Source of the DNA: Anaerolinea thermolimosa
GTDB taxonomy: Bacteria; Chloroflexota; Anaerolineae; Anaerolineales; Anaerolineaceae
Direction: 5' to 3'
DNA length: 64,000 nucleotides
Assembly (NCBI RefSeq): GCF_001050195.2
Contig: NZ_DF967965.1
Coordinates: forward strand, 1,906,960-1,970,959
The translations under genes and the position numbers were made by a program. Under the pieces are notes generated by a model that worked only from the letters and a program-made list of their open reading frames with translations, searched no databases and was not told the origin of the DNA. Positions 46,525 through 55,972 of this stretch are shown one piece after another (position 1 is the first letter of the stretch; every line of letters begins with the position of its first letter).

Positions 46525-47517
46525 CTATGCAAGAAGAGCCGCCCTTTCGCGAGTAATCTCATAAGCCAGGGGGCGTCCTTCCAGGTATCTTTCCAATTCT
46601 TCCACCATCAATTGTCCCATTCGCTGGCACTCTGCCCCCATTGAACCGGCAATATGGGGGGTGAGGAAAACATTGGGCAGGGTAAACAGAGGCGAGTCGG
46701 GAGCCGCTGGCTCTGGCCAGGTCACATCCAGAACCGCAAACAGGTCTGGGCGCTGCCTGAGAACGGCGATCATTTCATCCTCACGAACCACTGCTCCGCG
46801 AGACGTGTTGATGAAAGCCGCCCCTTCTTTCATCCAGGATAAATGCTCTCCCCGAATCATCCCCCGCGTGGTTTCCAGCAGGGGTGTATGGAGAGATACC
46901 ACATCGCCCCGCCGGAAAACCTCTTCCAGGGACACCATTTCCACATTGAGGTGATTTGCCTCTTCCTGGCTAACATACGGATCATAAGCGATGACGTGAA
47001 CCTCAAAGGATTTCAGTTTCTCAGCAAGTAGCCGACCGATCATCCCCAGGGAGATCAATCCGACGGTTGAATGATAGGCCCCTGCAACTGGAAGGCGTAC
47101 CCACTGCCGCTTGGCCCGGTACTCAGCCGCATGTTGATAGGCTTTTTTCAGGCACAAGAGGATATTCGCCAGGATAAATTCAACCACTGGAACAGCATTT
47201 GCAGCCCAGGCGCTGGTAATGCGCACCCCCCTCTCCCAGGCCGCTTCGGTCATGACTCCGCGGATCGAGCCCGCTCCGTAAAAAATCATTTTTAGATCGG
47301 GTGCCGCATTAAGGACATCCGTTGTAAACTCCAGGCTACCCCAACCGGTGAAAATTAACTCAACCCCATCCAGAAGTGATAAATTCTTACGCACCTCATC
47401 ACTACTCTGGCAGGGTAAACGTAGATCAACCAGCTCCTGAATCCGCGATACATGCTCCGGGCTGTAAATCAAACGAAAATTTTCTTCCGGTAAAACAAAC
47501 ATGCCTCTTGGCTTCAT
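46525..47517 (-). CDS. D-isomer-specific 2-hydroxyacid dehydrogenase
   Basis: A 330-residue NAD-dependent dehydrogenase. The coenzyme site reads VGLISLGMIGRLLAEKL, somewhat altered from the usual GxGxxG. Active-site residues are the Arg of INTSRGAVV, the Glu of VTWPEPAAPD and the His of LTPHIAGSMG. It interconverts a 2-hydroxy acid and a 2-oxo acid. A link to the lysine genes (for example 2-oxoadipate) is tempting but a separate promoter follows its stop, so it is probably an independent unit. A GGAGG site lies 12 nt before ATG 47517. Confidence 0.8.
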   Translation of the reverse strand: MKPRGMFVLPEENFRLIYSPEHVSRIQELVDLRLPCQSSDEVRKNLSLLDGVELIFTGWGSLEFTTDVLNAAPDLKMIFYGAGSIRGVMTEAAWERGVRITSAWAANAVPVVEFILANILLCLKKAYQHAAEYRAKRQWVRLPVAGAYHSTVGLISLGMIGRLLAEKLKSFEVHVIAYDPYVSQEEANHLNVEMVSLEEVFRRGDVVSLHTPLLETTRGMIRGEHLSWMKEGAAFINTSRGAVVREDEMIAVLRQRPDLFAVLDVTWPEPAAPDSPLFTLPNVFLTPHIAGSMGAECQRMGQLMVEELERYLEGRPLAYEITRERAALLA

Positions 47518-47702
47518 GGGTCAACCTTCTCCTCCCTTGCATGGATAGAATCCTCCTCATTTTATATGATCTTACGTTCGGACGGGCCCAATCCACACTG
47601 GAAAGTCATTTTTTACAGAACGATCATCTCCTATTGATCAAGCGTTAAACTGAGCGGGGTACACTCAGGCAAGTACCCATCCTTCAAAATATCAGGGATA
47701 AC

Positions 47703-48542
47703 ATGCACATTCTCGTCACCAATGATGATGGAATTACCTCCCCGGGACTTCTGGCCCTCGCCCGGGCAGTTCAAAATCTTGGAAAGGTCAGTATTCTGGC
47801 GCCCGACCGTAACTGGTCTGCTTCGGGGCACGTTCGAACACTTGACCGCCCCTTACGCGTTAAAAAAGTCCATCTCTCCGATGCATTCACTGCCTACGCA
47901 TCTGATGGAGCACCATCCGATTGCGTTGCCCTGGCAACCGCAGGATTCTTTGAGGAAAAAATTGATCTGGTGGTCTCTGGGATTAATAATTCGGCAAACC
48001 TGGGTCACGATGTCACTTATTCTGGCACCGTCACTGCTGCCATGGAAGCGGCCATCTGGGGAATACCTGCGCTGGCTTTTTCCCTTGATACACCAGAAAA
48101 TGGCACCCTACTGGATTACAGCGCCGCCAGTTTTTATGCCCGGATCATCACTACTACCGCCCTGGCGAACCATTTATCTCCTCCGATTTTTCTAAACGTA
48201 AACCTGCCAGGCTTACCTGTAGATCAGATCAAAGGCATTCAGATTACCCGCATGGGATTACGGGTCTACCACGATCAGCTCGACCGCCGCGAAGATCCGC
48301 GTGGAAAACCCTATTACTGGACCATCGGAAGCCTGCCCACGGGTATCCACGAACGAGGAACCGATGTTGGTGCTATCGCCGACGGGTATGTCAGCGTTAC
48401 CCCTCTTCAGCTGGATCTGACCGCTCATCACGTTCTGCCTGAATTGAAAACCTGGCGTTGGGATTTCCCGCTTGAGGCAACATCAGCTATCACCGTAGAC
48501 CGAGAGCCGTCCCCTGAGGTATCTCAACCAGAGCCAGGATGA
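47703..48542 (+). CDS. surE: 5'/3'-nucleotidase SurE
   Basis: A 279-residue metal-dependent survival protein phosphatase. The N-terminus MHILVTNDDGITSPGLLAL has the NDD metal site; APDRNWSASGH, ASDGAPSDCVALA, VVSGINNSANLGHDVTYSGTV and FLNVNLPG are the remaining family signatures. It removes phosphate from nucleoside monophosphates and short polyphosphates in the cytoplasm. It stands alone. A 9-bp inverted repeat (48568-48576 with 48594-48602) lies just past its stop but lacks a T-tract. Confidence 0.92.
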   Translation: MHILVTNDDGITSPGLLALARAVQNLGKVSILAPDRNWSASGHVRTLDRPLRVKKVHLSDAFTAYASDGAPSDCVALATAGFFEEKIDLVVSGINNSANLGHDVTYSGTVTAAMEAAIWGIPALAFSLDTPENGTLLDYSAASFYARIITTTALANHLSPPIFLNVNLPGLPVDQIKGIQITRMGLRVYHDQLDRREDPRGKPYYWTIGSLPTGIHERGTDVGAIADGYVSVTPLQLDLTAHHVLPELKTWRWDFPLEATSAITVDREPSPEVSQPEPG

Positions 48543-48696
48543 AAACTCGATAAATCCCCGCTTTGCCCACACATCCGCTTCACACGTCAGCATGGATGTG
48601 TGATGACGGCCCGGGCAGACCACCTGTTAATGTTCTCGCACCACGCTCTCCACGTCCATACCCATCGGGCCTATCGACTCTTTATCACGAAATCTA

Positions 48697-48724
48697 TTGA
48701 CACATCGGCACCCTGTGCTATAAT
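48697..48724 (+). promoter_or_regulatory. consensus sigma70 promoter of the argG-lysW operon
   Basis: TTGACA (48697-48702), 16-nt spacer and TATAAT (48719-48724): both hexamers are perfect consensus. The predicted start point falls about 48731, at the ATG of a short ORF. Confidence 0.85.
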
Positions 48725-48731
48725 CTGCCCC

Positions 48732-48821
48732 ATGATGATGCTGGACCTCAAGCTCCGACGAAAGCTAACCCTTTCCTACACCTACCAGGGAACGGTTGGC
48801 TTGTCGTTGCATATCCAGTAA
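48732..48821 (+). CDS. candidate arginine-operon leader peptide (29 residues)
   Basis: Starting at ATG 48732, 7 nt after the -10 box, the ORF reads MMMLDLKLRRKLTLSYTY and ends HIQ at TAA 48821. No ribosome site can fit upstream, so it would be translated from a leaderless transcript; three ATG codons in a row begin it. The tandem Arg codons CGA CGA (48756-48761) flanked by Lys codons sit exactly in the first strand of a hairpin (see the attenuator entry). This placement is what a peptide sensing charged tRNA-Arg needs. Confidence 0.6.
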   Translation: MMMLDLKLRRKLTLSYTYQGTVGLSLHIQ

Positions 48822-48876
48822 TCACATTTGAACCAAACAGGATGTCCAAGCCCTCCATAACCTGGAGGGCTTTTCT
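48756..48876 (+). promoter_or_regulatory. attenuator: mutually exclusive hairpins and intrinsic terminator before argG
   Basis: Strand 1 CGAC-ga-AAGC-T-AACC (48756-48770) pairs with strand 2 GGTT-G-GCTT-GTCG (48794-48806), 12 Watson-Crick pairs plus one G-U with a 2-nt bulge. GGCTTG of strand 2 (48798-48803) can instead pair with CAAGCC (48847-48852), which overlaps the left arm of the terminator. The terminator is AAGCCCTCCA/TGGAGGGCTT (48848-48857 with 48863-48872) with a 5-nt loop and TTTTCT. A ribosome stalled on the CGA codons would cover strand 1, free strand 2, break the terminator and let argG be transcribed. Confidence 0.65.
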
Positions 48877-48916
48877 ATATTAGATCATCTTTCGGTATTT
48901 GCCAAAGGAGGATTAC

Positions 48917-50191
48917 ATGCCAAAGAATGGAAACAAACCCCAGATCAAGAAAGTCGTTCTCGCCTATTCTGGCGGACTCGACACATCCGTCATCGTGCCA
49001 TGGCTCAAAGAAAACTACGGTTGTGAAGTCATCTGCTACACGGCGGATATTGGGCAGGGTGAGGAACTCTCAGGCCTTCCTGCCAAAGCCGAAGCCACCG
49101 GCGCCAGCAAAATTTACATCGAAGATCTCACCGAAGAGTTTGCCAGCCAGTATCTGTTTAAGTTATTGAAGTCCGGTGCCATTTATGAACGCAATTATCT
49201 TCTTGGCACTTCCATTGCCCGCCCATTGATCGCCAAACACATGGTCGATGTAGCCCACATGGAAGGTGCTGACGCTGTGGCTCACGGTTGCACCGGAAAA
49301 GGGAACGACCAGGTACGCTTTGAGTTAACGGTTATGGCTCTCGACCCACGCCTCAAGGTCATTGCTCCCTGGCGTGAATGGGATATCCAATCGCGTGAAG
49401 ATGCTCTCGCTTATGCCGCCGCCCACCATGTTCCAGTCTCTTCGACCCTCAAATCCATCTACAGCCGCGACCGCAACTTATGGCACCTTTCTCACGAGGG
49501 TGGGTTGCTGGAAGACCCATGGCAGGAACCGGACGAATCCATGTATCAGCTAACCGTCTCACCCGAACAAGCCCCCGACCAGCCAGAATACGTTGAAATT
49601 TCTTTCGAACACGGCATTCCCGTCAGGGTAAACGGGAAAGCCTACTCTCCAGCCACTCTCATCCAAACGCTAAACGAAATTGGCGGGAAACACGCTATCG
49701 GGCGGGTAGACATGGTGGAAAACCGTCTGGTGGGAATGAAATCTCGCGGGGTTTACGAAACTCCCGGGGGCACCATTCTGGTCAAAGCACACAGCGAACT
49801 GGAACAGATTACCCTCGACCGCGAGGTTCTGCACTATAAAGATGTGGTAGCTCAGCGGTACGCCGAGCTAATATACAACGGACAATGGTTCACTCCCCTG
49901 CGCGAGGCGTTGGATGCCTTCTTTGATGTCACCCAGCAACACGTCAACGGTACCGTACGCCTGAAACTTTACAAAGGGCAGGTCATCCCGGCTGGAAAAA
50001 AGAGCATCGATTCGCTTTACCGTGAAGATTTCGCCACTTTCGGCAAAGACAGTGTATACGATCAGAGCGATGCTGCCGGGTTTATCACCCTCTTCGGCCT
50101 CCCTCTCAAGGTTGCGGCCATGCGTGACATCGCCAACGGGCAAAAGGTCGAATACGACGCCCCGGATTATTCCACATTCAAACGCGATTAA
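48917..50191 (+). CDS. argG: argininosuccinate synthase
   Basis: ATG 48917, 5 nt after AAAGGAGG, gives 424 residues; a TTG 18 nt upstream is less likely. [20 protein letters not shown] is the PP-loop ATP site, [16 protein letters not shown] binds citrulline and aspartate, and [16 protein letters not shown] fits the family. It joins citrulline and aspartate with ATP hydrolysis. It is the first gene of the arginine/LysW operon and lies behind the attenuator. Confidence 0.95.
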   Translation: MPKNGNKPQIKKVVLAYSGGLDTSVIVPWLKENYGCEVICYTADIGQGEELSGLPAKAEATGASKIYIEDLTEEFASQYLFKLLKSGAIYERNYLLGTSIARPLIAKHMVDVAHMEGADAVAHGCTGKGNDQVRFELTVMALDPRLKVIAPWREWDIQSREDALAYAAAHHVPVSSTLKSIYSRDRNLWHLSHEGGLLEDPWQEPDESMYQLTVSPEQAPDQPEYVEISFEHGIPVRVNGKAYSPATLIQTLNEIGGKHAIGRVDMVENRLVGMKSRGVYETPGGTILVKAHSELEQITLDREVLHYKDVVAQRYAELIYNGQWFTPLREALDAFFDVTQQHVNGTVRLKLYKGQVIPAGKKSIDSLYREDFATFGKDSVYDQSDAAGFITLFGLPLKVAAMRDIANGQKVEYDAPDYSTFKRD

Positions 50192-50260
50192 TTGGAACAG
50201 ATCGGTTAAAATGTTCACTTAATCGATCACATCGCTCTGGTATGCATTCAGGAGGAGATC

Positions 50261-51691
50261 ATGTCGAAACTTTGGGGAGGGCGCTTCGCCGGCGGGTTAG
50301 ATCCTATCGCCTGGGAATTCAACGCTTCATTATCCTTCGACTGGCGGCTGGCTGAGGTTGATATCCGTGGCTCCATTGCCTGGTCCAAGGCTCTGATGAA
50401 AGCCGGGGTGATCACCCTCGACGAACAACACCAGATCAGCAAAGGGCTAACCGATATCCTTGCCGAGGTACGCGCCGGGAAGTTCACTCATGCCCCGACC
50501 GACGAAGATGTACACACAGCCATTGAACGGCGGTTAATCGAGCTGGTGGGGCCGGTGGGGGGCAAATTGCACACCGGGCGCAGCCGCAATGACCAGGTGG
50601 CCACCGATTTTGCCCTCTGGATTGTCGATGCCATTGATCGGGTAGATGCGTTCGTAAAACTTGTCCAGACGGCCCTGGTAGAACGTGCCGAAAGAGACAT
50701 GGGGATCATTTTGCCAGGCTACACGCACTTCCAGCAATCTCAGCCCATTCTTCTCAGTCACTGGTGGCTCTCTCATTTCTGGCCCCTTGCTCGCGATCGG
50801 CAGCGCCTTGCTCAATTGCGCGAACGGGCAGCAGTACTCCCCCTCGGTTCAGGTGCACTGGCCGGCACGCCCTTCCCCATTGATCGAAAATTCCTGGCCA
50901 ATCAACTGGGCTTCAAAACCTTCTCTCCCAACAGCATCGATGCCGTCTCCAACCGAGATTCAGCCGCTGAATTCCTTTTTACCGCGGTGATGATCGCCAT
51001 TCATCTCTCTCGCCTGGCTGAAATGCTCATCCTTTATACATCCGCCGAGTTTGGCTTTATTGAGCTTTCCGATGCCTACTCCACAGGTTCCAGCCTGATG
51101 CCTCAAAAGAAGAACCCCGACACCCTCGAACTCACCCGCGGGAAAGCCGGGACGATGATCGGGCGGCTCACCGGCCTGCTGGCAGTGCTCAAAGGGTTGC
51201 CATCCGCTTACGACAAAGACCTTCAGGAAGACAAGGTGCCGGTATTTGAGGCAACCGATACCCTCTGCCTGATGCTGCCTGTGGTGGCAGGTGTACTACA
51301 AACCCTGATCATTCGTCCTGAGAAAATGGAAGCTGCCCTTAATCCAGCCATGCTTGCCACCGACCTGGCTGACTACCTGGTGAACAAAGGGATCCCCTTC
51401 CGCGAAGCCCACCGCCTGGTAGGTTTAGCTGTCAGACGGGCGGCAGCACTGGAAATTCCCCTCAGCCAGCTCCCCCTGGCAGAATTTCAGAGCATCAGCC
51501 CGGCTTTTGAAAAGGATATTGCCGAAGTATTCAACTTCCAGGCCTCCATCGCCCGGCGGAACTCCCCCGGTGGCACCAGCCCGGCAGCCGTCCAGGTTCA
51601 ACTCCAGCAGGCACGGGCGTTTCTCGATGATCATAAAACGCGCAGTTCCATCCCCGCTTCGCAAACTCCTCGCGGCGGCGATGGTAGTTAA
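50261..51691 (+). CDS. argH: argininosuccinate lyase
   Basis: A 476-residue fumarase-superfamily lyase. MSKLWGGRFAGGLDPIAWEFN and TDEDVHTAIERRLIELVG begin it; KLHTGRSRNDQVATD is the substrate loop, GYTHFQQSQPILLSH holds the catalytic His region and GSSLMPQKKNPD is the flexible signature loop with the catalytic Ser. It splits argininosuccinate into arginine and fumarate. GGAGGAG precedes the ATG. The C-terminus (HKTRSSIPASQTPRGGDGS) is a little longer than usual and disordered. Confidence 0.95.
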   Translation: MSKLWGGRFAGGLDPIAWEFNASLSFDWRLAEVDIRGSIAWSKALMKAGVITLDEQHQISKGLTDILAEVRAGKFTHAPTDEDVHTAIERRLIELVGPVGGKLHTGRSRNDQVATDFALWIVDAIDRVDAFVKLVQTALVERAERDMGIILPGYTHFQQSQPILLSHWWLSHFWPLARDRQRLAQLRERAAVLPLGSGALAGTPFPIDRKFLANQLGFKTFSPNSIDAVSNRDSAAEFLFTAVMIAIHLSRLAEMLILYTSAEFGFIELSDAYSTGSSLMPQKKNPDTLELTRGKAGTMIGRLTGLLAVLKGLPSAYDKDLQEDKVPVFEATDTLCLMLPVVAGVLQTLIIRPEKMEAALNPAMLATDLADYLVNKGIPFREAHRLVGLAVRRAAALEIPLSQLPLAEFQSISPAFEKDIAEVFNFQASIARRNSPGGTSPAAVQVQLQQARAFLDDHKTRSSIPASQTPRGGDGS

Positions 51692-51722
51692 TCAGTCACA
51701 CCATTTTTTAGGAGGTAATCCA

Positions 51723-51890
51723 ATGTCTACTGCTCATTGCCCTGAATGTGATGCCGAAATTACCCTGGATGGGGTTGTTATCGGCGAAATTGTTGTCTGC
51801 TCTGATTGCGGTGTAGATCTCGAGGTCACCAGCCTTGAGCCCCCCACCCTCGAGCTCGCCCCTATGGAAGAAGAAGACTGGGGCGAGTAA
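51723..51890 (+). CDS. lysW: LysW amino-group carrier protein
   Basis: A 55-residue acidic protein after TTAGGAGG. Two CxxC pairs, CPEC (residues 6-9) and CSDC (27-30), form the zinc-binding fold, and the C-terminus is EEDWGE, the conserved EDWGE tail. The side-chain carboxylate of the last Glu is the attachment point that protects the amino group of alpha-aminoadipate, or of glutamate, during reduction and transamination. It is the only LysW in the window and lies between argH and a LysX/ArgX gene. Confidence 0.97.
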   Translation: MSTAHCPECDAEITLDGVVIGEIVVCSDCGVDLEVTSLEPPTLELAPMEEEDWGE

Positions 51891-51926
51891 CCAAAACGGT
51901 TCTTTACTGGCTCCTGAGGAGGCGGA

Positions 51927-52919
51927 ATGAAGGTTGGCCTTTTACTATCTCGGGTTCGGATCGAAGAAAAATGGCTGATCGAAGCCCTCGAAAAAGCCGA
52001 AGTCGATTTTGACCGCATTGACGACCGCGATATTACCTTTGATGTGGATCAGCCGGGTAACTGGAAAAACTACGATGTGGTGCTGGAACGCAGTATTTCC
52101 TTTGCCCGCGGCCTTTATGCTACCCAGATACTAAACTCATGGGGTATCCCAACCGTGAATATGGCTTACGTGGCTTCGGCCTGCGGTGATAAGCTGATCA
52201 CGTCTTCCATCCTTGCCCGGGCTGGAATCCCTCAGCCGCGTACAAAGGTTGCCTTTACCCCCGAAGCCGCCCTGGCCGCCATTGAAGAACTGGGGTATCC
52301 GGTGGTGTTGAAGCCCGTGGTGGGATCGTGGGGAAGGTTACTTTCTAAAATCAACGACCGTGATGCCGCAGAGGCGGTTCTTGAGCACAAGGAAACCCTG
52401 GGGTCTTATCAACACTCCATTTATTACATCCAGGAGTTCATCCGCAAACCCGGGCGTGACATCCGGGCTTTTGTCGTTGGGGATCAAACCGTTTGTGCCA
52501 TTTACCGCTCCTCCTCCCACTGGATCACCAACACCGCCCGTGATGGGCAGGGCAGCAATTGCCCTGTCACCCCGGAATTACACCAGCTGTGTGTGCGGGC
52601 AGCACGGGCGGTGGGTGGCGGGGTACTCGCCGTGGATGTTCTGGAAGACCCCCAGCGCGGATATCTGGTCAACGAGGTCAATCACACCATGGAATTCCAC
52701 ACCCTGGCCCCGGCCACCGGGATCGATGTCGCCCGCGTCATCGTAGATTACACCCTGCGGGTTGCCCAGGGGAAAGTTAAATTACAACCCCCGAACATGC
52801 TTGATACCCGCCCGGCTATTACCAGACTCACGGTCTACACTTTCAACCCTATTGATCTCACCTCACAAGAAACTACATCTATCGCACCCGGAAACGGACA
52901 CACAGGAGATCCATTATGA
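51927..52919 (+). CDS. second LysX/ArgX-type ATP-grasp ligase, probably glutamate-specific ArgX
   Basis: A 330-residue homologue of the ligase at 40667, collinear with it and much alike over residues 1-270 ([37 protein letters not shown]). Differences cluster near the substrate end: NTARDG at 202-207 in place of NTARGG, and [12 protein letters not shown] in place of [12 protein letters not shown]. It has a 40-residue C-terminal extension that the other lacks. Position between lysW and lysY in an operon led by argG-argH suggests that it loads glutamate onto LysW for ornithine/arginine. The alternative is a general LysX. Specificity is inference. Confidence 0.7.
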   Translation: MKVGLLLSRVRIEEKWLIEALEKAEVDFDRIDDRDITFDVDQPGNWKNYDVVLERSISFARGLYATQILNSWGIPTVNMAYVASACGDKLITSSILARAGIPQPRTKVAFTPEAALAAIEELGYPVVLKPVVGSWGRLLSKINDRDAAEAVLEHKETLGSYQHSIYYIQEFIRKPGRDIRAFVVGDQTVCAIYRSSSHWITNTARDGQGSNCPVTPELHQLCVRAARAVGGGVLAVDVLEDPQRGYLVNEVNHTMEFHTLAPATGIDVARVIVDYTLRVAQGKVKLQPPNMLDTRPAITRLTVYTFNPIDLTSQETTSIAPGNGHTGDPL

Positions 52920-53956
52920 CGGAAATTTCCGTTTCAATTATTGGAGCATCAGGCTATACTGGCGGAGAATTACTCCGTTTGCTTCTGAATCACCCGGGGG
53001 TAAGCGTACATCAGGCCACATCAGGAAGCCACCTGGGCGAGTATGTCTATCAGCAGCACCCCAATCTGCGCAAACGCACGCAGTTAAAATTTTCGGCTCC
53101 CGATCAGGTTGAGCCGGTTGACGTCCTTTTCCTGGCTATGCCCCATGGTGAAAGCCAGTCAAAAATCGAGCACTTTGCGACTCTTGCTCCCAGGATCATC
53201 GATCTGGCAGCCGATTTTCGGCTTCGCGACCCGGCATTATACGCAAAATACTACGGAGAACCCCACAAAGCCCCCGCCTGGCTGGAAAAATTTGTCTATG
53301 GCTTACCCGAACTTCACCGGGAAGAAATGAAAACGGCCTCCTATATCAGCGGGGTTGGTTGTAATGCTACTGCCGCGAATCTGGCCCTTTACCCCCTGGT
53401 GAAAGCAGGTGTCCTGGACAGATCTCGCCCGGTCATTGTGGAAATAAAGGTGGGCTCTTCCGAGGGAGGAGCTTCTCCGAACCCGGGTTCTCATCACCCT
53501 GAGCGAACCGGGGTGATTCGCACCTTTTCGGCGTATGGCCACCGCCACACAGCTGAGGTCATTCAAGAACTTGGTATCTCTGATGTGCACCTCACCATGA
53601 CTTCCGTCGATCTGGTGCGGGGGGCACTGGCTGCTGCCCATGCCTTTGTTCAACCGGGAGTGTCCGAAAAAGACCTCTGGCGCATTTTCCGCGACTGGGC
53701 CAATGGAGAGCCTTTCATTCGTCTGGTTAAAGATCGGCGGGGAATCTACCGGGTTCCCGAGCCAAAAATTCTCGCCGGGAGCAATTATGCTGATGTAGGC
53801 TTTGACTTTGACCCCGAAACCGGTCATGTAGTGGCCATGGCCGCCATCGATAATCTGATGAAAGGCGCATCAGGCTCTGCAGTACAGGCCATGAACCTGA
53901 TGTGCGGTTTTCCAGAAACTACCGGCCTGGAATTTCCCGGGCTTCACCCCATTTAA
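52916..53956 (+). CDS. lysY: LysW-aminoadipyl/glutamyl-phosphate reductase (ArgC family)
   Basis: A 346-residue NADPH-dependent semialdehyde dehydrogenase. [21 protein letters not shown] is the dinucleotide site, [18 protein letters not shown] contains the catalytic Cys, and [20 protein letters not shown] and the late His region fit ArgC/LysY. The phrase [10 protein letters not shown] is of the LysY type. It reduces the acyl phosphate on LysW to a semialdehyde. It overlaps the ligase gene by 4 nt (ATGA). Confidence 0.85.
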   Translation: MTEISVSIIGASGYTGGELLRLLLNHPGVSVHQATSGSHLGEYVYQQHPNLRKRTQLKFSAPDQVEPVDVLFLAMPHGESQSKIEHFATLAPRIIDLAADFRLRDPALYAKYYGEPHKAPAWLEKFVYGLPELHREEMKTASYISGVGCNATAANLALYPLVKAGVLDRSRPVIVEIKVGSSEGGASPNPGSHHPERTGVIRTFSAYGHRHTAEVIQELGISDVHLTMTSVDLVRGALAAAHAFVQPGVSEKDLWRIFRDWANGEPFIRLVKDRRGIYRVPEPKILAGSNYADVGFDFDPETGHVVAMAAIDNLMKGASGSAVQAMNLMCGFPETTGLEFPGLHPI

Positions 53957-53971
53957 AACCAGGGAGCGACC

Positions 53972-54775
53972 ATGATTGTTGTTAAAATCGGTGGCGCACA
54001 GGGCGTCAACCTCACTACCATTTGCGCCGATGCCGCGGAATTAATCCGTCAGGGGCAAGACATTATTCTGGTGCATGGCGGCTCAGCCGAAACCAATGAA
54101 ATTTCCACCAGGCTTGGCCATCCACCGCGTTTTGTGACCAATGAAACAGGTTTCACAAGCCGGTACACCGACCGAACCACCCTGGAAATTTTTGCCATGG
54201 TCACTGCCGGGAAGATCAACACCATTCTTGTTGAGAAAATGCAACAGGCCGGGGTGAATGCCATCGGTCTCACCGGACTGGACGGAAAACTCATGCAGGC
54301 GCATCGAAAAGAAGCCATCAGGATTGTAGAAAATGGCCGTAAGCTTATCCTGAGAGACGATTACACGGGGAAAATCGAGCAGGTGAACACCAGCCTGTTA
54401 TCCATGCTCATCGAAGCCGGTTATACGCCGGTCATTGCTCCTCTTGCACTTTCCGCCAAAGGGGAAGCTCTTAACGTAGATGCTGACCGTGCTGCCGCTA
54501 TGGTTGCTGGAGCTGTGAAAGCCGAAAAATTGATTATCCTTACCAATGTGCCAGGACTGATGCGCCACTTTCCAGACGAAAGCTCGGTGATTGCTCACCT
54601 GCCAAGGGTTGGGCTTGAACAGGCACTATCCTTTGCCGAAGGCAGGATGAAGAAAAAAGTTCTCGGAGCCAGCGAAGCCATTGATCTCGGGGTTCCTCAG
54701 GTTATTTTTGCCGATGGCCGCACCGGGCATCCCCTGCTGGATGCACTGGCTGGAAAAGGCACCGTCATTTCTTAA
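53972..54775 (+). CDS. lysZ: LysW-aminoadipate/glutamate kinase (ArgB family)
   Basis: A 267-residue amino-acid kinase. MIVVKIGGAQGVNLTTICAD opens the phosphate-binding strand; LVHGGSAETNEISTRLGHPP is the glycine-rich loop that binds the substrate carboxylate; NVDADRAAAMVAGAVKAEKLIILTNVPG is the ATP side; GRMKKKVLGASEAIDLGVPQV is the C-terminal signature. It phosphorylates the side chain of the LysW-bound amino acid. LysZ enzymes differ from ArgB in lacking an acetyl-group pocket, consistent with GGAQGVN in place of the ArgB form. Confidence 0.85.
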   Translation: MIVVKIGGAQGVNLTTICADAAELIRQGQDIILVHGGSAETNEISTRLGHPPRFVTNETGFTSRYTDRTTLEIFAMVTAGKINTILVEKMQQAGVNAIGLTGLDGKLMQAHRKEAIRIVENGRKLILRDDYTGKIEQVNTSLLSMLIEAGYTPVIAPLALSAKGEALNVDADRAAAMVAGAVKAEKLIILTNVPGLMRHFPDESSVIAHLPRVGLEQALSFAEGRMKKKVLGASEAIDLGVPQVIFADGRTGHPLLDALAGKGTVIS

Positions 54776-54817
54776 GCCTCCACACGCGGCTTTTTCAACC
54801 ATTCGTTCGGGAGAACC

Positions 54818-55969
54818 ATGAACAGTATCGAGATAGAATCTCAGTTTACTTCGGGTCTCTACACCAAGCGCCCGATTGCCATTGTACGTGGCAAAGGGGC
54901 ACGCCTGTGGGACTCAGAGGGGCGGGAATACATTGACTGTGTTGGAGGTCAGGGAGCGGCCAACATTGGGCATGCCAACCCTCAAGTGGTACAGGCCATT
55001 TTTGAACAGGCGGCAACGCTTATTTCCTGTCCTGAAATGTTTTACAATGATCGCCGCGCCGCACTCGAAGAACGCCTCTGCCGCTTAACCGGATTACCGC
55101 GTGTGTTTTTATGCAACTCGGGTACCGAAGCCGTCGAGGCAGCGATTAAATTTTCACGGCTCGCCACGGGCAGGCAGGAAATCGTGGCCTGCATGCGCGC
55201 TTTTCATGGGCGCACCTTTGGCGCACTCTCAGCCACCTGGGAAAAGAAATACCGTGAGCCTTTCGAACCGCTCGTTCCAGGTTTCAGACACGTCCCATAT
55301 AACAACTTGGAAGCACTGGATGCCGCGGTCGGACCTTCTACTGCTGCAGTGATCCTTGAGGTGGTTCAAGGCGAGGGCGGAGTCAACCCCGCGTCCACGG
55401 AATTCTTACGCGGAGCGCAGCAGCTCTGTCGTCAGCGTGGTTCTCTGCTAATCATTGATGAAGTACAGACCGGTTTCGGGCGTACAGGGCGCATGTTTGC
55501 CTTCCAGCACCACAACCTCCAGCCCGATCTGCTTTGCCTGGCAAAATCCATTGCAGGAGGGATACCGATGGGCGCTGTTTTGATGGGTGATCGGGTGGGC
55601 GAGCTCCCCCCCCAAACCCATGGCTCTACCTTCGGAGGTAACCCGCTGGCCTGCGCGGCTTCTTTAGCTACCATTGATTTCATCGAAACCAACCACCTTC
55701 CTGAGCGTGCAGCCGAACTGGGCGAGTGGTTCCTTGGCGCCCTGATGCGCCTTGAATCACCGCTTATTCGGGATGTTCGCGGCCTTGGCCTGATGGTCGG
55801 TATAGAATTACGGCAGAAAGTCACTCCATACCTCCAATCCCTGATGAACGAAGGGATACTTGCACTGCCAGCTGGTCTGACAGTCATTCGTTTTCTTCCT
55901 CCTCTCGTAATCGATAAGGAAGATTTAGAGGTAGTTGTGGAGAAAACCCGCAAAGTTCTGGATGCTTAA
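54818..55969 (+). CDS. lysJ: LysW-semialdehyde aminotransferase (ArgD/LysJ family)
   Basis: A 383-residue class III PLP aminotransferase. [20 protein letters not shown] and [19 protein letters not shown] bind the cofactor phosphate; [19 protein letters not shown] holds the PLP-interacting Asp; [17 protein letters not shown] contains the Schiff-base Lys; [14 protein letters not shown] closes the site. It transfers the amino group from glutamate to the LysW-bound semialdehyde, giving LysW-lysine and, if the operon is bifunctional, LysW-ornithine. Confidence 0.88.
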   Translation: MNSIEIESQFTSGLYTKRPIAIVRGKGARLWDSEGREYIDCVGGQGAANIGHANPQVVQAIFEQAATLISCPEMFYNDRRAALEERLCRLTGLPRVFLCNSGTEAVEAAIKFSRLATGRQEIVACMRAFHGRTFGALSATWEKKYREPFEPLVPGFRHVPYNNLEALDAAVGPSTAAVILEVVQGEGGVNPASTEFLRGAQQLCRQRGSLLIIDEVQTGFGRTGRMFAFQHHNLQPDLLCLAKSIAGGIPMGAVLMGDRVGELPPQTHGSTFGGNPLACAASLATIDFIETNHLPERAAELGEWFLGALMRLESPLIRDVRGLGLMVGIELRQKVTPYLQSLMNEGILALPAGLTVIRFLPPLVIDKEDLEVVVEKTRKVLDA

Positions 55970-55972
55970 CGC

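Noticed and set aside
48594..48731. Longer version of the arg leader ORF starting at 48600
   Set aside because: Its start lies upstream of the perfect promoter at 48697-48724, so the predicted transcript would not contain it.
48825..48890. T-box element upstream of argG
   Set aside because: No T-box consensus or stem I specifier structure is visible; the hairpin is a plain terminator with alternative pairing to the leader ORF.
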